The translations under genes and the position numbers were made by a program. A DNA stretch of 64,000 nucleotides, from NCBI GenBank assembly GCA_945869265.1, contig CAMBOI010000012.1, positions 1 through 64,000 on the forward strand. Direction: 5' to 3'. The stretch is from an uncultured Prevotella sp. GTDB lineage: Bacteria; Bacteroidota; Bacteroidia; Bacteroidales; Bacteroidaceae. Of this stretch, positions 32,624-43,164 are shown in pieces (position 1 is the first letter of the stretch; each line of letters begins with the position of its first letter). The notes under the pieces were generated by a model, which saw only the letters and a program-made list of their open reading frames with translations, was not told where the DNA came from and did no database searches.

Positions 32624-33778
32624 TCAGAATCTGTATCCGAAGAACGAGTTGACATACCACGATAGGGTGCGTGTCTTATTGCCTTCGAAGTTGGCGTTGT
32701 TCTGAGTGAGAGTGCCGTAGGCGGCAACGAAAAACCTTCCGATGTTGTATGTGGCAGCGAGTCGTAGGTCGATGTTCAGTTTCATATTACTGTTGCGCGA
32801 CACGGTGCCCTCGGGTGTTATCTTCCACAGCTCGTAGTCCAAATCCTCATCACCATCCAAGAAACTGTCCTTCCAGTTGGAACCGTATCTCTCGGCCTTG
32901 ATATGATTGACGAATGTGAAGGTGGGCATTGCCATCATGCTGATGAGCCAGTTGCGGTGGGGCACATAGTTGTAGGCATATCCCACGCCCAAGCTTGCCT
33001 GCCACTGCTTTATCTTGCCTACGTTGTTCATATAGAAGATGAGGTCGGCATTGGTATTGTCGGCATAATCAATAGATGATTGGAAATAGGTGGCACCAAC
33101 GATAAACGAGCCAGCCGAGCGCAGTTGGTACATGGACTGGTCGTAGGCTGCCGAATAAGAGAAACGCTTGCCGTTGAACATGTAATATGCGTCGGCAGTG
33201 ATTGTCTTCACGTTTATCGGCGATTCCAATTCCACCTCTGGATATTCCACCTCATGCCCTTCTTCGGTGTCAAAGCTGAACTTCACGCGAGGATTGTCGG
33301 TCTTGAAGTTGTGAAACCTTATGTTGGCTCCATATCGCCCGCCCATGGCTGTAAGGACAAGATAGAAACCCTTGTCGCCGGCAACCTGTTTGGAGAGTCC
33401 TACTCCATATCCGCGATACCCCACCCATGCTCCTACAGCGGATGTCACGTCGGTGCGTATGCGTTGTTCGCATAGCACATCGCTTGTGATGCCCCAGGGG
33501 GCAAAAGGTGCGGCAGCCACGGAGGCGTTCATCTTCACATCGCTCTGGTTGAGCGCAAGCTTCGTCATCACCTGCCAAGGCAATTTTGGTGCGGCGATAT
33601 ATGTGGTGTCAATCCCGCTCACCGCCATGGTGTCGAGAAAGTTCATCACTTTCCGTGCAAATCCCATTATGCCCTTTTGCTTGGGAGGTGCATGCTGCTC
33701 CTGCGCACCGACGGTCAATGTAGCTACAGCAAAGATCGCAGTGATTCCGAATCTTATATATCTTTTATACAGAAACAT
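32624..33778 (-). CDS. DUF4421-type outer-membrane-like protein
   Basis: 384 residues with a signal sequence (IRFGITAIFAVATLTVGAQ). Alternating beta strands, conserved GVGYAYNYVPHRNWLISMM and a C-terminal aromatic-ended strand (WYVNSFFGYRF) indicate an outer-membrane beta barrel; the pattern fits DUF4421. Function unknown. 15 nt after serB. Confidence 0.75.
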   Translation of the reverse strand: MFLYKRYIRFGITAIFAVATLTVGAQEQHAPPKQKGIMGFARKVMNFLDTMAVSGIDTTYIAAPKLPWQVMTKLALNQSDVKMNASVAAAPFAPWGITSDVLCEQRIRTDVTSAVGAWVGYRGYGVGLSKQVAGDKGFYLVLTAMGGRYGANIRFHNFKTDNPRVKFSFDTEEGHEVEYPEVELESPINVKTITADAYYMFNGKRFSYSAAYDQSMYQLRSAGSFIVGATYFQSSIDYADNTNADLIFYMNNVGKIKQWQASLGVGYAYNYVPHRNWLISMMAMPTFTFVNHIKAERYGSNWKDSFLDGDEDLDYELWKITPEGTVSRNSNMKLNIDLRLAATYNIGRFFVAAYGTLTQNNANFEGNKTRTLSWYVNSFFGYRF

Positions 33779-33793
33779 ACGTCTCCTTCTGAT

Positions 33794-35020
33794 TTATTGT
33801 TCGGTCATGATATATGAGTCCTTGAAACCGAGGAAGTAGAGCACTCCGTCGAGACCGATGGTGTTGATGGATTGCTTGGCGTTGGCCTGCACGCGGGGCT
33901 TGGCGTGGAAGGCAATGCCGAGACCGGCTTCAGAAATCATCGGCAGGTCGTTGGCTCCGTCGCCCACGGCGATTGTCTGGGCGAGGTTCACTTTTTCCAC
34001 CTGGGCAATGAGTTTGAGAAGTTCGGCCTTGCGGTGGCCATCCACAATCTCGCCCACATAGTTGCCGGTGAGTTTTCCGTTGTCGTCAATCTCGAGTTCG
34101 TTGGCATACATATAGTCGATGCCATATTTGCGCTGCAGGTATTCGCCGAAGAAGGTGAATCCTCCGCTGAGGATGGCAATCTTGTAGCCGTAGCGCTTGA
34201 GCACAGCCATCAGTCGGTCAACGCCCTCGGTGATGGGCAGTTTCTCGGCGATGTCCTGCATCACGCTCACGTCGAGCCCCTTGAGCAGTGCCACTCTCTC
34301 CTTGAAGCTCTCCTTGAAGTCGATCTCGCCTCGCATGGCTCTCTCGGTTATCTCCTTCACTTTATCGCCCACTCCGGCGCGCATGGCGAGTTCGTCGATA
34401 CACTCCGTCTGAATGAGTGTGGAGTCCATATCAAAGCAGATGAGTCGGCGCATGCGGCGGAACATGTTGTCGCGCTGCAGCGAGAAGTCGAATTCCATCT
34501 CCGACGACAGTTGCATCAGTTGCGAGCGCATGTCGTTGATGTCGATGGGGGTGCCACGCAGCGAGAATTCGATGCAAGCCCTCACGTTGCGCTCTGGATG
34601 CTTGATGCTCTGGCGACCGGTGAGGCGCACAATCGAGTCGATGTTCAGTCCCTGGTCCTTGATGACTACCGCTGCTGTAGAAATCTGCCGTGCATTGAGA
34701 TGACGTCCGATGATGGTGAGGATGTAGCGGTTTTTGCCCTGTTGCTCCACCCAACTCTCGTATTCCTCGTCGTCGATGGGGGTGAAGGAAATGTTCACTC
34801 CTAATTCTGTGGCCTTGAACAGAAGTTCTTTCATCACCTGTCCCGACTGCTGTTCGCTAATTCTGAAAAGTATGCCGAGCGAGAGTGTGCTGTGGATGTC
34901 CGCCTGTCCGATGTCGAGGATATTGGCATCGTGATGTGCGAGTATGTCCATAAAGGATGCTGTGAGGCCCGGACGGTCTTGTCCTGTTATGCCTACGAGT
35001 ATTTGTTCTTCTTTATCCAT
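33794..35020 (-). CDS. serB: Phosphoserine phosphatase with two N-terminal ACT-like domains
   Basis: The ATG at 35020 gives 408 residues. Two ACT-like regulatory repeats (ILVGITGQDRPGLTASFMDI and RYILTIIGRHLNARQISTAA) precede the HAD domain: CFDMDSTLIQTECIDELA (nucleophile Asp near residue 200), then AILSGGFTFFGEYL and VGDGANDLPMISEAGLGIAF. It makes serine from phosphoserine in the cytoplasm. A -7 box TACCTTTG at 35048-35041 precedes it, and the leader is short. Confidence 0.95.
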   Translation of the reverse strand: MDKEEQILVGITGQDRPGLTASFMDILAHHDANILDIGQADIHSTLSLGILFRISEQQSGQVMKELLFKATELGVNISFTPIDDEEYESWVEQQGKNRYILTIIGRHLNARQISTAAVVIKDQGLNIDSIVRLTGRQSIKHPERNVRACIEFSLRGTPIDINDMRSQLMQLSSEMEFDFSLQRDNMFRRMRRLICFDMDSTLIQTECIDELAMRAGVGDKVKEITERAMRGEIDFKESFKERVALLKGLDVSVMQDIAEKLPITEGVDRLMAVLKRYGYKIAILSGGFTFFGEYLQRKYGIDYMYANELEIDDNGKLTGNYVGEIVDGHRKAELLKLIAQVEKVNLAQTIAVGDGANDLPMISEAGLGIAFHAKPRVQANAKQSINTIGLDGVLYFLGFKDSYIMTEQ

Positions 35021-35106
35021 TTTGATATTCAAATTTTTGGCAAAGGTAATGATTTTCTTATAGAAAAACTCCTATTTCACGATATTTAACTCTAAATGAA
35101 TACAAA

Positions 35107-35230
35107 AAAAATCGGTTGCCTCACGGCGACCGATCTCCAAAAAACAAACTACTTAAAAACTAATCTACTAAAACAAATCAAAAAAATATCTTTTATTCAA
35201 TTCCATATAGGATAAATTTCATAAACTTTT
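35107..35230 (-). ncRNA. Candidate small RNA between groEL and serB
   Basis: An ideal promoter (35237-35268) fires a transcript of about 125 nt that ends at a strong terminator: stem ATCGGTCGCC/GGCAACCGAT followed by eight T residues, at about 35131-35107. It contains only an 8-codon frame (MKFILYGIE) and T-rich single-stranded sequence with the text AGTAGTTTG. It ends before the serB promoter. A trans-acting sRNA or a leader-peptide transcript; no known family named. Confidence 0.55.
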
Positions 35231-35236
35231 CGGGTG

Positions 35237-35268
35237 CAAAGTTAATAAATAATGTAGTACGCTCCAAA
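35237..35268 (-). promoter_or_regulatory. Promoter of the candidate sRNA
   Basis: TTTG (35268-35265), exactly 20 nt, TAACTTTG (35244-35237). Confidence 0.7.
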
Positions 35269-35296
35269 TATTTTCGAGGGGAAAATATTAAAAAAG

Positions 35297-35344
35297 TGTA
35301 AAAACAACACGGGAATCGCATACTCAATATGCAATCCCCGTGTT
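35297..35344 (-). terminator. Terminator of groES-groEL
   Basis: A 17-bp stem with two G-U pairs (35306-35322 and 35328-35344), followed on the minus strand by GTTTTTAC; it lies 25 nt after the groEL stop. Confidence 0.8.
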
Positions 35345-35368
35345 TTTGCTATGTGGACTTTACAATTA

Positions 35369-37003
<1,635 letters not shown>

Positions 37004-37028
37004 TTAAATTTTAATTCCTAATTCCTAA

Positions 37029-37298
37029 TTACTCAATCACCGCAAGCACGTCGCTCTGGCGCATCATGAGATATTTTGTTCCCTCGTATTCGAGCTCAGT
37101 GCCGGCATATTTGCCATAGAGCACGGTGTCGCCTTCCTTGAGGATCATCTCCTCGTCCTTGGTGCCGTTGCCTGCTGCGACAACCTTGCCGCGCAATGGT
37201 TTTTCCTTTGCTGTGTCGGGGATGATGATGCCTCCGACCTTCTCTTCTGCTGGTGCAGGGAGTATAAGAACTCTGTCTGCCAATGGTTTGATGTTCAT
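37029..37298 (-). CDS. groES: Co-chaperonin GroES
   Basis: 89 residues. [20 protein letters not shown] and [20 protein letters not shown] are canonical, with the mobile loop in between. No CIRCE element is visible upstream; a possible sigma-54 type site lies at 37385-37398. A short taattcctaattcctaatta repeat separates it from groEL. Confidence 0.98.
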   Translation of the reverse strand: MNIKPLADRVLILPAPAEEKVGGIIIPDTAKEKPLRGKVVAAGNGTKDEEMILKEGDTVLYGKYAGTELEYEGTKYLMMRQSDVLAVIE

Positions 37299-37382
37299 AA
37301 TCTTAATATTTTTTGTTGTTATACTTATTTTGTTTTCTCTTGCCTTAGCTTGTTTTCATAGCTTCGGCTTCACTTTCGGCTA

Positions 37383-37400
37383 TCGCTAAAAGTGTGCCAA
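37383..37400 (-). promoter_or_regulatory. Possible sigma-54 promoter for groES-groEL
   Basis: The minus strand reads TTGGCACACTTTTAGC: GG and GC are separated by exactly 10 nt, as in -24/-12 promoters, though TTGC is TAGC here. It lies about 90 nt before the groES start. No TAnnTTTG box with good spacing was found for this operon. Confidence 0.35.
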
Positions 37401-37474
37401 ACACTGAAAGAATGGCAAAAGATGGCAAAAAACTGCCAATTTGTCAGTTGGATACATAAAAAAATGCCGAAACA

Positions 37475-37506
37475 TTTGGCTATATGCAAATTAATTCCTA
37501 AATTTG
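37475..37506 (+). promoter_or_regulatory. Promoter of the aldose epimerase gene
   Basis: TTTG (37475-37478), exactly 20 nt, TAAATTTG (37499-37506). Confidence 0.75.
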
Positions 37507-37542
37507 CAGCAAAAAGAACAATACTATAAAATATTGCTGATC

Positions 37543-38412
37543 ATGGAACAACTGAAAAACGAAAAACTCACCGTGACGATATCTGCTCACGGAGCTGAAC
37601 TGCAGAGCATAAAGAATGCAGAGGGTAGGGAATATCTTTGGCAAGGTGACGAGAAATATTGGCCTCGCCGCTCGCCGTTGCTTTTCCCCATTGTATGTGG
37701 ACTTTGGAAGGATGAATACCGTGTGGATGGTAGGACATTCAATCTTCCGCGTCATGGATTTGCCCGCGACATGGACTTTGAGGTGGTTGAGAAGTCGGAC
37801 ACGAGTGTGACATATACTCTTGAGTCAAGCCCCGAGACAAGGGAGGTTTATCCATATGACTTCGAGCTCGACGTGACATATATCCTCAACGACGATGCCA
37901 TCAGTGTGATATGGTCGGTGAAGAATACGGGCAAGCAGGAGATGCACTTCCAGATTGGCGGTCATCCCGCATTTAATCTCCCTGGAGTGGCTGAGGGCGA
38001 CAAGATGCATGGCTCTATCCTCTTCGACAATGTGGAGCCTCTCACTCGCATCATCGGCAATACCGGTGGATGTATCAAGCCCGAGAGATATGAATTGAAG
38101 ACCGACCGACAGGTGTGGAACTTTGACGAGGAGTCGTTTGCCGACGATGCTGTCATTCTCGACAAGTCGCAGGTGGGACTGGCTGTCATCCAGGATGCCG
38201 AGGGTATGCCCCAAGTGGGACTCTCGTTCGAGGCTCCTTGTGTGGGAATATGGAGCCCCTACGGCAAGAATGCCCCGTTTGTGTGCATCGAACCGTGGTA
38301 TGGCGTGCACGACTGGGCAGGCTATGAGGGTGAGTTTAAGGACAAGTATCTCATGAATCATCTTCTGCCCGGAGCTATGTTCGTGAGCGACTATGAGATA
38401 AAGATTTTCTAA
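37543..38412 (+). CDS. Aldose 1-epimerase family protein (LacX/YihR-like)
   Basis: The ATG at 37543 gives 289 residues; the longer frame starts too close to the promoter. ISAHGAELQSIKNAEGREYL and LWQGDEKYWPRRSPLLFPIV are typical of the galactose mutarotase-like fold. PRHGFARDMDFEV and IGGHPAFNLPG supply the two conserved histidines, and FVCIEPWYGVHDW the conserved Glu. Converts sugar anomers in the cytoplasm; exact sugar unknown. Confidence 0.9.
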   Translation: MEQLKNEKLTVTISAHGAELQSIKNAEGREYLWQGDEKYWPRRSPLLFPIVCGLWKDEYRVDGRTFNLPRHGFARDMDFEVVEKSDTSVTYTLESSPETREVYPYDFELDVTYILNDDAISVIWSVKNTGKQEMHFQIGGHPAFNLPGVAEGDKMHGSILFDNVEPLTRIIGNTGGCIKPERYELKTDRQVWNFDEESFADDAVILDKSQVGLAVIQDAEGMPQVGLSFEAPCVGIWSPYGKNAPFVCIEPWYGVHDWAGYEGEFKDKYLMNHLLPGAMFVSDYEIKIF

Positions 38413-38465
38413 ATCTCTTAATCTCTGTGGTTAAATAAAATATAAATAATTTATAAGGTAGAAAG

Positions 38466-39059
38466 ATGAACATTAAGAAGAATTTGGGATGGATTATTCC
38501 CGTGGCTATTGTTGTGGTGATTGTTCTTTGGGCAATCGGAGGCTACAACGGTATGGTGAAAATGGACGAACAGGTGCAAAACAAGTGGGCTAACGTAGAG
38601 ACGCAGTATCAGCGTCGCGCCGACCTTATCCCCAATCTCGTGAGCACTGTGAAAGGATATGCCAAGCATGAGCAGCAGACATTGGAGGATGTGGTGAAGG
38701 CTCGTAGTGAGGCCACCCAGGTGAAGGTGGATGCAGAGAATCTCACTCCCGAGAAGCTCGCCGCTTTCCAGAAGGCACAGAGCGGTGTTAGTTCAGCTCT
38801 TGGCCGACTCTTGGCTGTGGCAGAGAATTATCCAGACCTCAAGGCTAATCAGAACTTCCTCGAGTTGCAGTCGCAGTTGGAAGGCACTGAAAACCGCATC
38901 ACCGTTGCCCGCAAGGACTTCAACGACACGGCTAAGCTGTACAATCAGGCTATCCGCCAGTTCCCCAAGAATATCCTCGCCGGAATGTTCGGTTTCGAGA
39001 AAAAGTCATATTTCGAGGCTGAGGCAGGAAGCGAGAAAGCTCCTAAGGTAGAATTCTAA
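38466..39059 (+). CDS. lemA: LemA family protein
   Basis: 197 residues. An N-terminal membrane anchor (LGWIIPVAIVVVIVLWAIGG) is followed by VQNKWANVETQYQRRADLIP, the LemA signature, and a helical bundle to the end. The function is not well known; it is often paired with TPM-domain proteins, as here. Confidence 0.95.
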   Translation: MNIKKNLGWIIPVAIVVVIVLWAIGGYNGMVKMDEQVQNKWANVETQYQRRADLIPNLVSTVKGYAKHEQQTLEDVVKARSEATQVKVDAENLTPEKLAAFQKAQSGVSSALGRLLAVAENYPDLKANQNFLELQSQLEGTENRITVARKDFNDTAKLYNQAIRQFPKNILAGMFGFEKKSYFEAEAGSEKAPKVEF

Positions 39060-39062
39060 ATG

Positions 39063-39150
39063 AACACAGAGTCACTGAGGCACAGAGAATATTATTAAGT
39101 TTTCTGAAGATACAGAGAGAAAAAACTCCGTGCCTTTGTGTCTCTGTGTT
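39063..39150. repeat. Dyad repeat element E2
   Basis: Same family as E1: cacagag-type left arm, ctctgtg-type right arm, and an identical core stretch ttaagttttctgaagataca. It lies between lemA and the TPM-domain gene. Half elements are seen near 38425 and 40124. Confidence 0.75.
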
Positions 39151-39179
39151 AAATTTAATATTATTATTTTTGTAGTTTT

Positions 39180-40121
39180 TTGAAGAAATTGAAGTCTAAG
39201 AGTATATACATCACAATCCTGCTGATGGCGCTGACCCTATTTCCCGTAGGGGCATTTGCCAAGGAATACCAAGTGAAGGATGTGCCCAACGTGTTGCTGA
39301 AGGATGCACGACAGAGGGTGAGCGACCCCGAGGGATTGCTCTCGCCATTGGCACGCGACTCAGTCAACCGCATGCTTGCATCGCTCAAGAGTGAGGATGG
39401 GGCAGAGGTGGCTGTGGTGATGCTGCCTTCGATAGGCGATGCCGACCTCTTCGAATTTGCCCACGAATTGTTTCGCTCATGGGGCATTGGTAACAAGAAA
39501 AGCAATCGAGGACTTTTGCTACTCTATGTGGCAGACATACGTAGGGTGAGGTTCACAGTAGGTGACGGACTTGAAGGCACAATGACAGATGCTGCATGCA
39601 AGCGCATTATCGACCGCACTATGATTCCGTATTTCAAGAAAGGCGACACTGATGGAGGTGTTGTTGCTGGCATCTCGGCAGCGTGCGAACGAATACGGGG
39701 TGCCGGCGAAGCTGAGGAAGCTGCCTCCGACGAGGAGGACATCGACATACTGACGGCTCTGTTTGTTGTGGGCGGTATGATTCTTGCTTTCTTTGTCATA
39801 GTGGCATTGGTAAACAGGGCTACGCGCAAGTGCAAATACTGCGGTAAGGTGGCTCTCAGACTTGTTAATACTGATACATATAAGAAGAACGGCAGGAAGT
39901 ATAAGCGCGAGACTCTTATCTGTGGCAACTGCGGTAAGTTGACCGAGCGTGTGCATGACATCACCGACGACGACAATGGTGCTGCAGCCGCCGGATTCAT
40001 CGCAGGGTCGATGCTTGGAGGCGGACGACACAGAGGCGGTTTCGGCGGTGGAGGCGGATTCTCTGGCGGCAGTTGGGGAGGCGGCACCACCAGTGGCGGA
40101 GGTGCCTCGGGAGGATGGTGA
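39180..40121 (+). CDS. TPM-domain membrane protein with zinc ribbon and Gly-rich tail (YgcG type)
   Basis: 313 residues from a TTG codon at 39180; no ATG lies in a suitable place. A signal sequence (SIYITILLMALTLFPVGAFA) is followed by a TPM domain: DPEGLLSPLARDSVNRMLAS, DGAEVAVVMLPSIGDADLFE, RGLLLLYVADIRRVRFTVGD. One membrane span follows (LTALFVVGGMILAFFVIVAL), then a zinc ribbon (CKYCGK, CGNCGK) and a Gly/Ser-rich tail (GGGGGFSGGSWGGG). TPM proteins act in photosystem repair in plants; in bacteria the role is unclear. Partner of lemA. Confidence 0.85.
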   Translation: MKKLKSKSIYITILLMALTLFPVGAFAKEYQVKDVPNVLLKDARQRVSDPEGLLSPLARDSVNRMLASLKSEDGAEVAVVMLPSIGDADLFEFAHELFRSWGIGNKKSNRGLLLLYVADIRRVRFTVGDGLEGTMTDAACKRIIDRTMIPYFKKGDTDGGVVAGISAACERIRGAGEAEEAASDEEDIDILTALFVVGGMILAFFVIVALVNRATRKCKYCGKVALRLVNTDTYKKNGRKYKRETLICGNCGKLTERVHDITDDDNGAAAAGFIAGSMLGGGRHRGGFGGGGGFSGGSWGGGTTSGGGASGGW

Positions 40122-40184
40122 GTGTCTCTGTGTTCAAATAATACTAAGTACGAAGTCAATTAAAAAATTATTAATGTATATATT

Positions 40185-41960
40185 ATGAAAGATTTCATGA
40201 AACAGGCATTTGCCACTGTAGTGGGAATATTGATATTCACAGTGGCAATGGGAATTATCGGAGTGATTTCGATATTGGGAATGGTGGCTTCCACCGACTC
40301 CACTCCAAAGGTAAAGGACAACTCGGTTCTCGTGCTCAATCTCAATGGTGTGATGCAGGAACGTTCTCAGGACGATATCTACAGTTTCCTCACAGGAGGC
40401 GAGATGAGCTCTTTGGGACTTGATGATTTGGCTGAGGCTATTGACAAAGCAAAGACCGACGACAATGTCAAGGGTATATATATCGAGGCTGGCATGTTTG
40501 CTCCCGACGGTCCCGCTTCTGTGCAAGCTTTACGCAAGAAGTTGGTTGAGTTTAAGAAGAGTGGCAAGTGGATTGTAGCTTATGGCGACCAATACACCCA
40601 GTCGGCTTATTGGCTTTGCTCAGTGGCTGACAAGGTGATTGTCAATCCCGAGGGCCTTATCGACTGGCATGGACTCTGCACCGAGACAATGTATTACAAA
40701 GACTTTATGGCAAAGTTCGGAGTGAAGATGCAGATTGCCAAGGTGGGCAAGTTTAAGAGTGCTGTCGAACCATTCTTTGCCGACAAGATGAGCGATGCCA
40801 ACCGCGAACAGGTAAGTGTTTATCTCAATGGTATATGGGGCAATATCGTGAAGGATGTGGCTCAGAGCCGCAAGCTCGACGCAAAGACTCTCAATGCCTA
40901 TGCCGACAGTCTTGTCACCTTCTCTTCTGCCGACGACCTCGTGAAGATGAAACTTGTAGATCAGGTGGCATACTATGACGAGGTGAGAGCCGACATCAAG
41001 AAGCGTCTCGGTCTCGACGAGGACGACAAGATTAGTCAGGTGAGCGTTAGTCAGATGTGCGCACAACCCAACAAGAACAAGGCCGACGACCGCATCGCTG
41101 TTTACTATGCCTATGGCGACATCGTTTCCGACGCTGAGGACGGAATGTCACAGGGTTCAGCCATTTGTTCGGGTAATGTAGTGCCCGACCTTGAGGGACT
41201 GATGGACGACGACGATGTCAAGGCTGTCGTGCTGCGTGTCAACTCTCCCGGCGGTAGTGCCTATGCCTCTGAGCAGATATGGCGTGCCGTCACCCGACTC
41301 AAGGCCAAGAAGCCGGTGGTGGTATCTATGGGTACATACGCTGCTTCGGGTGGATATTACATCAGTTGTGCCGCCAACTATATCTATGCCGAACCCACTA
41401 CCCTCACCGGTAGCATCGGTATCTTCGGTATGTTCCCCGACGTCAGCGGATTGCTCACCGACAAGCTCGGATTGAAGTTCGACCATGTCAAGACCAACAA
41501 GAACAGTCAGTTTGGCACCACCTCACGCCCGTTCACCGAGGAGGAGATGCAGTATCTCACCAATATGGTTGACCGTGGCTATAAGACATTCACCAAGCGT
41601 GTCAGCGACGGACGCAAGATTCCCGTTGAGCGTGTGTATGAGATAGCAGAGGGTAGGGTATGGCTCGGACAGGATGCCCTGAAGATTAAGCTCGTCGATG
41701 CCATCGGAGGAATCGACCAGGCTGTGGCTAAGGCTGCCGAACTCGCCAAGGTGAAGGAATACCGCACCAAGGCTTATCCCGCCAAGGCCGACATGTGGGA
41801 GAGTCTGCTCAACCGCGCCTCTTCGGAGGGTGGCAACTATCTCGACGGCAAGTTGCGTGCCACATTGGGCGAGTACTATGCTCCGTTCATGTATCTCAAG
41901 CAGCTCGACCGCCAGGACGCTATCCAGGCAAGAATGCCGGCGCATATTGTTATTAAGTAA
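40185..41960 (+). CDS. sppA: Signal peptide peptidase SppA, long (67K) form
   Basis: 591 residues with one N-terminal span (VVGILIFTVAMGIIGVISIL). Two S49 repeats are present. The first holds the catalytic Lys region (MYYKDFMAKFGVKMQIAKVG, KFKSAVEPFF); the second has VVLRVNSPGGSAYASEQIWR and the Ser motif MGTYAASGGYYISCAANYIY, followed by TTLTGSIGIFG. Digests leftover signal peptides in the inner membrane. First of the sppA-lpxK-pnp-thiL run. Confidence 0.95.
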   Translation: MKDFMKQAFATVVGILIFTVAMGIIGVISILGMVASTDSTPKVKDNSVLVLNLNGVMQERSQDDIYSFLTGGEMSSLGLDDLAEAIDKAKTDDNVKGIYIEAGMFAPDGPASVQALRKKLVEFKKSGKWIVAYGDQYTQSAYWLCSVADKVIVNPEGLIDWHGLCTETMYYKDFMAKFGVKMQIAKVGKFKSAVEPFFADKMSDANREQVSVYLNGIWGNIVKDVAQSRKLDAKTLNAYADSLVTFSSADDLVKMKLVDQVAYYDEVRADIKKRLGLDEDDKISQVSVSQMCAQPNKNKADDRIAVYYAYGDIVSDAEDGMSQGSAICSGNVVPDLEGLMDDDDVKAVVLRVNSPGGSAYASEQIWRAVTRLKAKKPVVVSMGTYAASGGYYISCAANYIYAEPTTLTGSIGIFGMFPDVSGLLTDKLGLKFDHVKTNKNSQFGTTSRPFTEEEMQYLTNMVDRGYKTFTKRVSDGRKIPVERVYEIAEGRVWLGQDALKIKLVDAIGGIDQAVAKAAELAKVKEYRTKAYPAKADMWESLLNRASSEGGNYLDGKLRATLGEYYAPFMYLKQLDRQDAIQARMPAHIVIK

Positions 41961-41988
41961 TATATATAATAAGGTATAAGAAAAGAAA

Positions 41989-43164
41989 GTGCGAGTAGAA
42001 GGCGACTTCATCAAGATAAACGAATGGCTACTTCCGCTGAGTTGGCTCTACGGCCTTGGTGTGAAGTTTCGCAATATGCTGTTTGAGATAGGCATACTGC
42101 GCAGTGAGAGTTTTGACGTTCCGGTCATTTCGGTGGGTAATATCACCGTGGGCGGAACGGGCAAAACTCCGCATGTGGAATATCTTATCGAACTGCTCAA
42201 GGACAAGGCCAAGGTGGCTGTACTCAGTCGTGGGTACAAGCGACGCACAAGGGGCTTCGTCATTGCCGACGACAATGCCACGGCAAAGACAATAGGCGAC
42301 GAACCACTGCAGATGAAACGCAAATACGGTGATGACATCACGGTGGCGGTGGATCGCAAGAGATGTCACGGCATCCGACAACTGACCTCAGACGAGGACG
42401 GTATCGACGTGATATTGCTCGATGATGCCTTCCAGCACCGCTATGTCAAACCGGGAGTCAACATCTTGCTCGTTGACTATCATCGACTGATCATCTACGA
42501 CAAACTCTTGCCGGCAGGACGACTGCGCGAACCGCTCAGCGGCAAGAACAGGGCAGACATAGTTATTGTCACCAAATGCCCTCACGACCTCAAACCGATG
42601 GAGTATAGGGTAATCACCAAGGCGATGAACCTCTATCCCTTCCAGCGATTGTTCTTCACGTGTCTTGAATACAGGAATATCACTCCCGTGTTCGGCAGAG
42701 GGGAGCAGTCGCTCGACAGTATAGGCAAGGATTGTCACATACTGCTGCTTACGGGCATTGCATCGCCGCAGCAGATGATAGAAGACCTCTCGCCAAGATG
42801 CCCACACATCACTCCACTCACTTTCGGCGACCATCATACCTTCACCTCATCCGATGTGGCTCGCATCAATAATGAATTTGCTGCATTGCCTCATCCCAAG
42901 ATGATTATCACCACCGAGAAGGATGCCACCCGACTCATTGCTGTCGAGGGGCTCAGTGAGGAGGCGCGAGGCGCAATGTTTGCTCTTCCGGTGAAGATAC
43001 GCTTCATGCTCGGACAAGAAGAATCATTTAATGAAAAAATTATAGGATATGTACGAAAGAATTCAAGAAACAGCATCCTGGCTAAAGCAAAGGATGACAA
43101 CAAGTCCAGAAACGGCAATAATCTTAGGGACAGGTCTCGGACAATTAGCTTCAGAAATAACTGA
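41989..43164 (+). CDS. lpxK: Tetraacyldisaccharide 4'-kinase (lipid A synthesis)
   Basis: 391 residues from a GTG codon at 41989 (MRVEGDFIKINEWLLPLSWL), 28 nt after sppA. SVGNITVGGTGKTPHVEYL (about 46-64) is the P-loop and LSRGYKRRTRGFV follows. LLDDAFQHRYVKPGVNILLV and LLPAGRLREPL are typical LpxK motifs. Adds the 4'-phosphate to lipid A at the inner membrane. The last 38 codons overlap the start of pnp in another frame (43049-43164), an unusually long overlap. Confidence 0.95.
   Translation: MRVEGDFIKINEWLLPLSWLYGLGVKFRNMLFEIGILRSESFDVPVISVGNITVGGTGKTPHVEYLIELLKDKAKVAVLSRGYKRRTRGFVIADDNATAKTIGDEPLQMKRKYGDDITVAVDRKRCHGIRQLTSDEDGIDVILLDDAFQHRYVKPGVNILLVDYHRLIIYDKLLPAGRLREPLSGKNRADIVIVTKCPHDLKPMEYRVITKAMNLYPFQRLFFTCLEYRNITPVFGRGEQSLDSIGKDCHILLLTGIASPQQMIEDLSPRCPHITPLTFGDHHTFTSSDVARINNEFAALPHPKMIITTEKDATRLIAVEGLSEEARGAMFALPVKIRFMLGQEESFNEKIIGYVRKNSRNSILAKAKDDNKSRNGNNLRDRSRTISFRNN

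Noticed and set aside
37299..37400. CIRCE/HrcA control of groES
   Set aside because: No TTAGCACTC-N9-GAGTGCTAA dyad is present upstream of groES.
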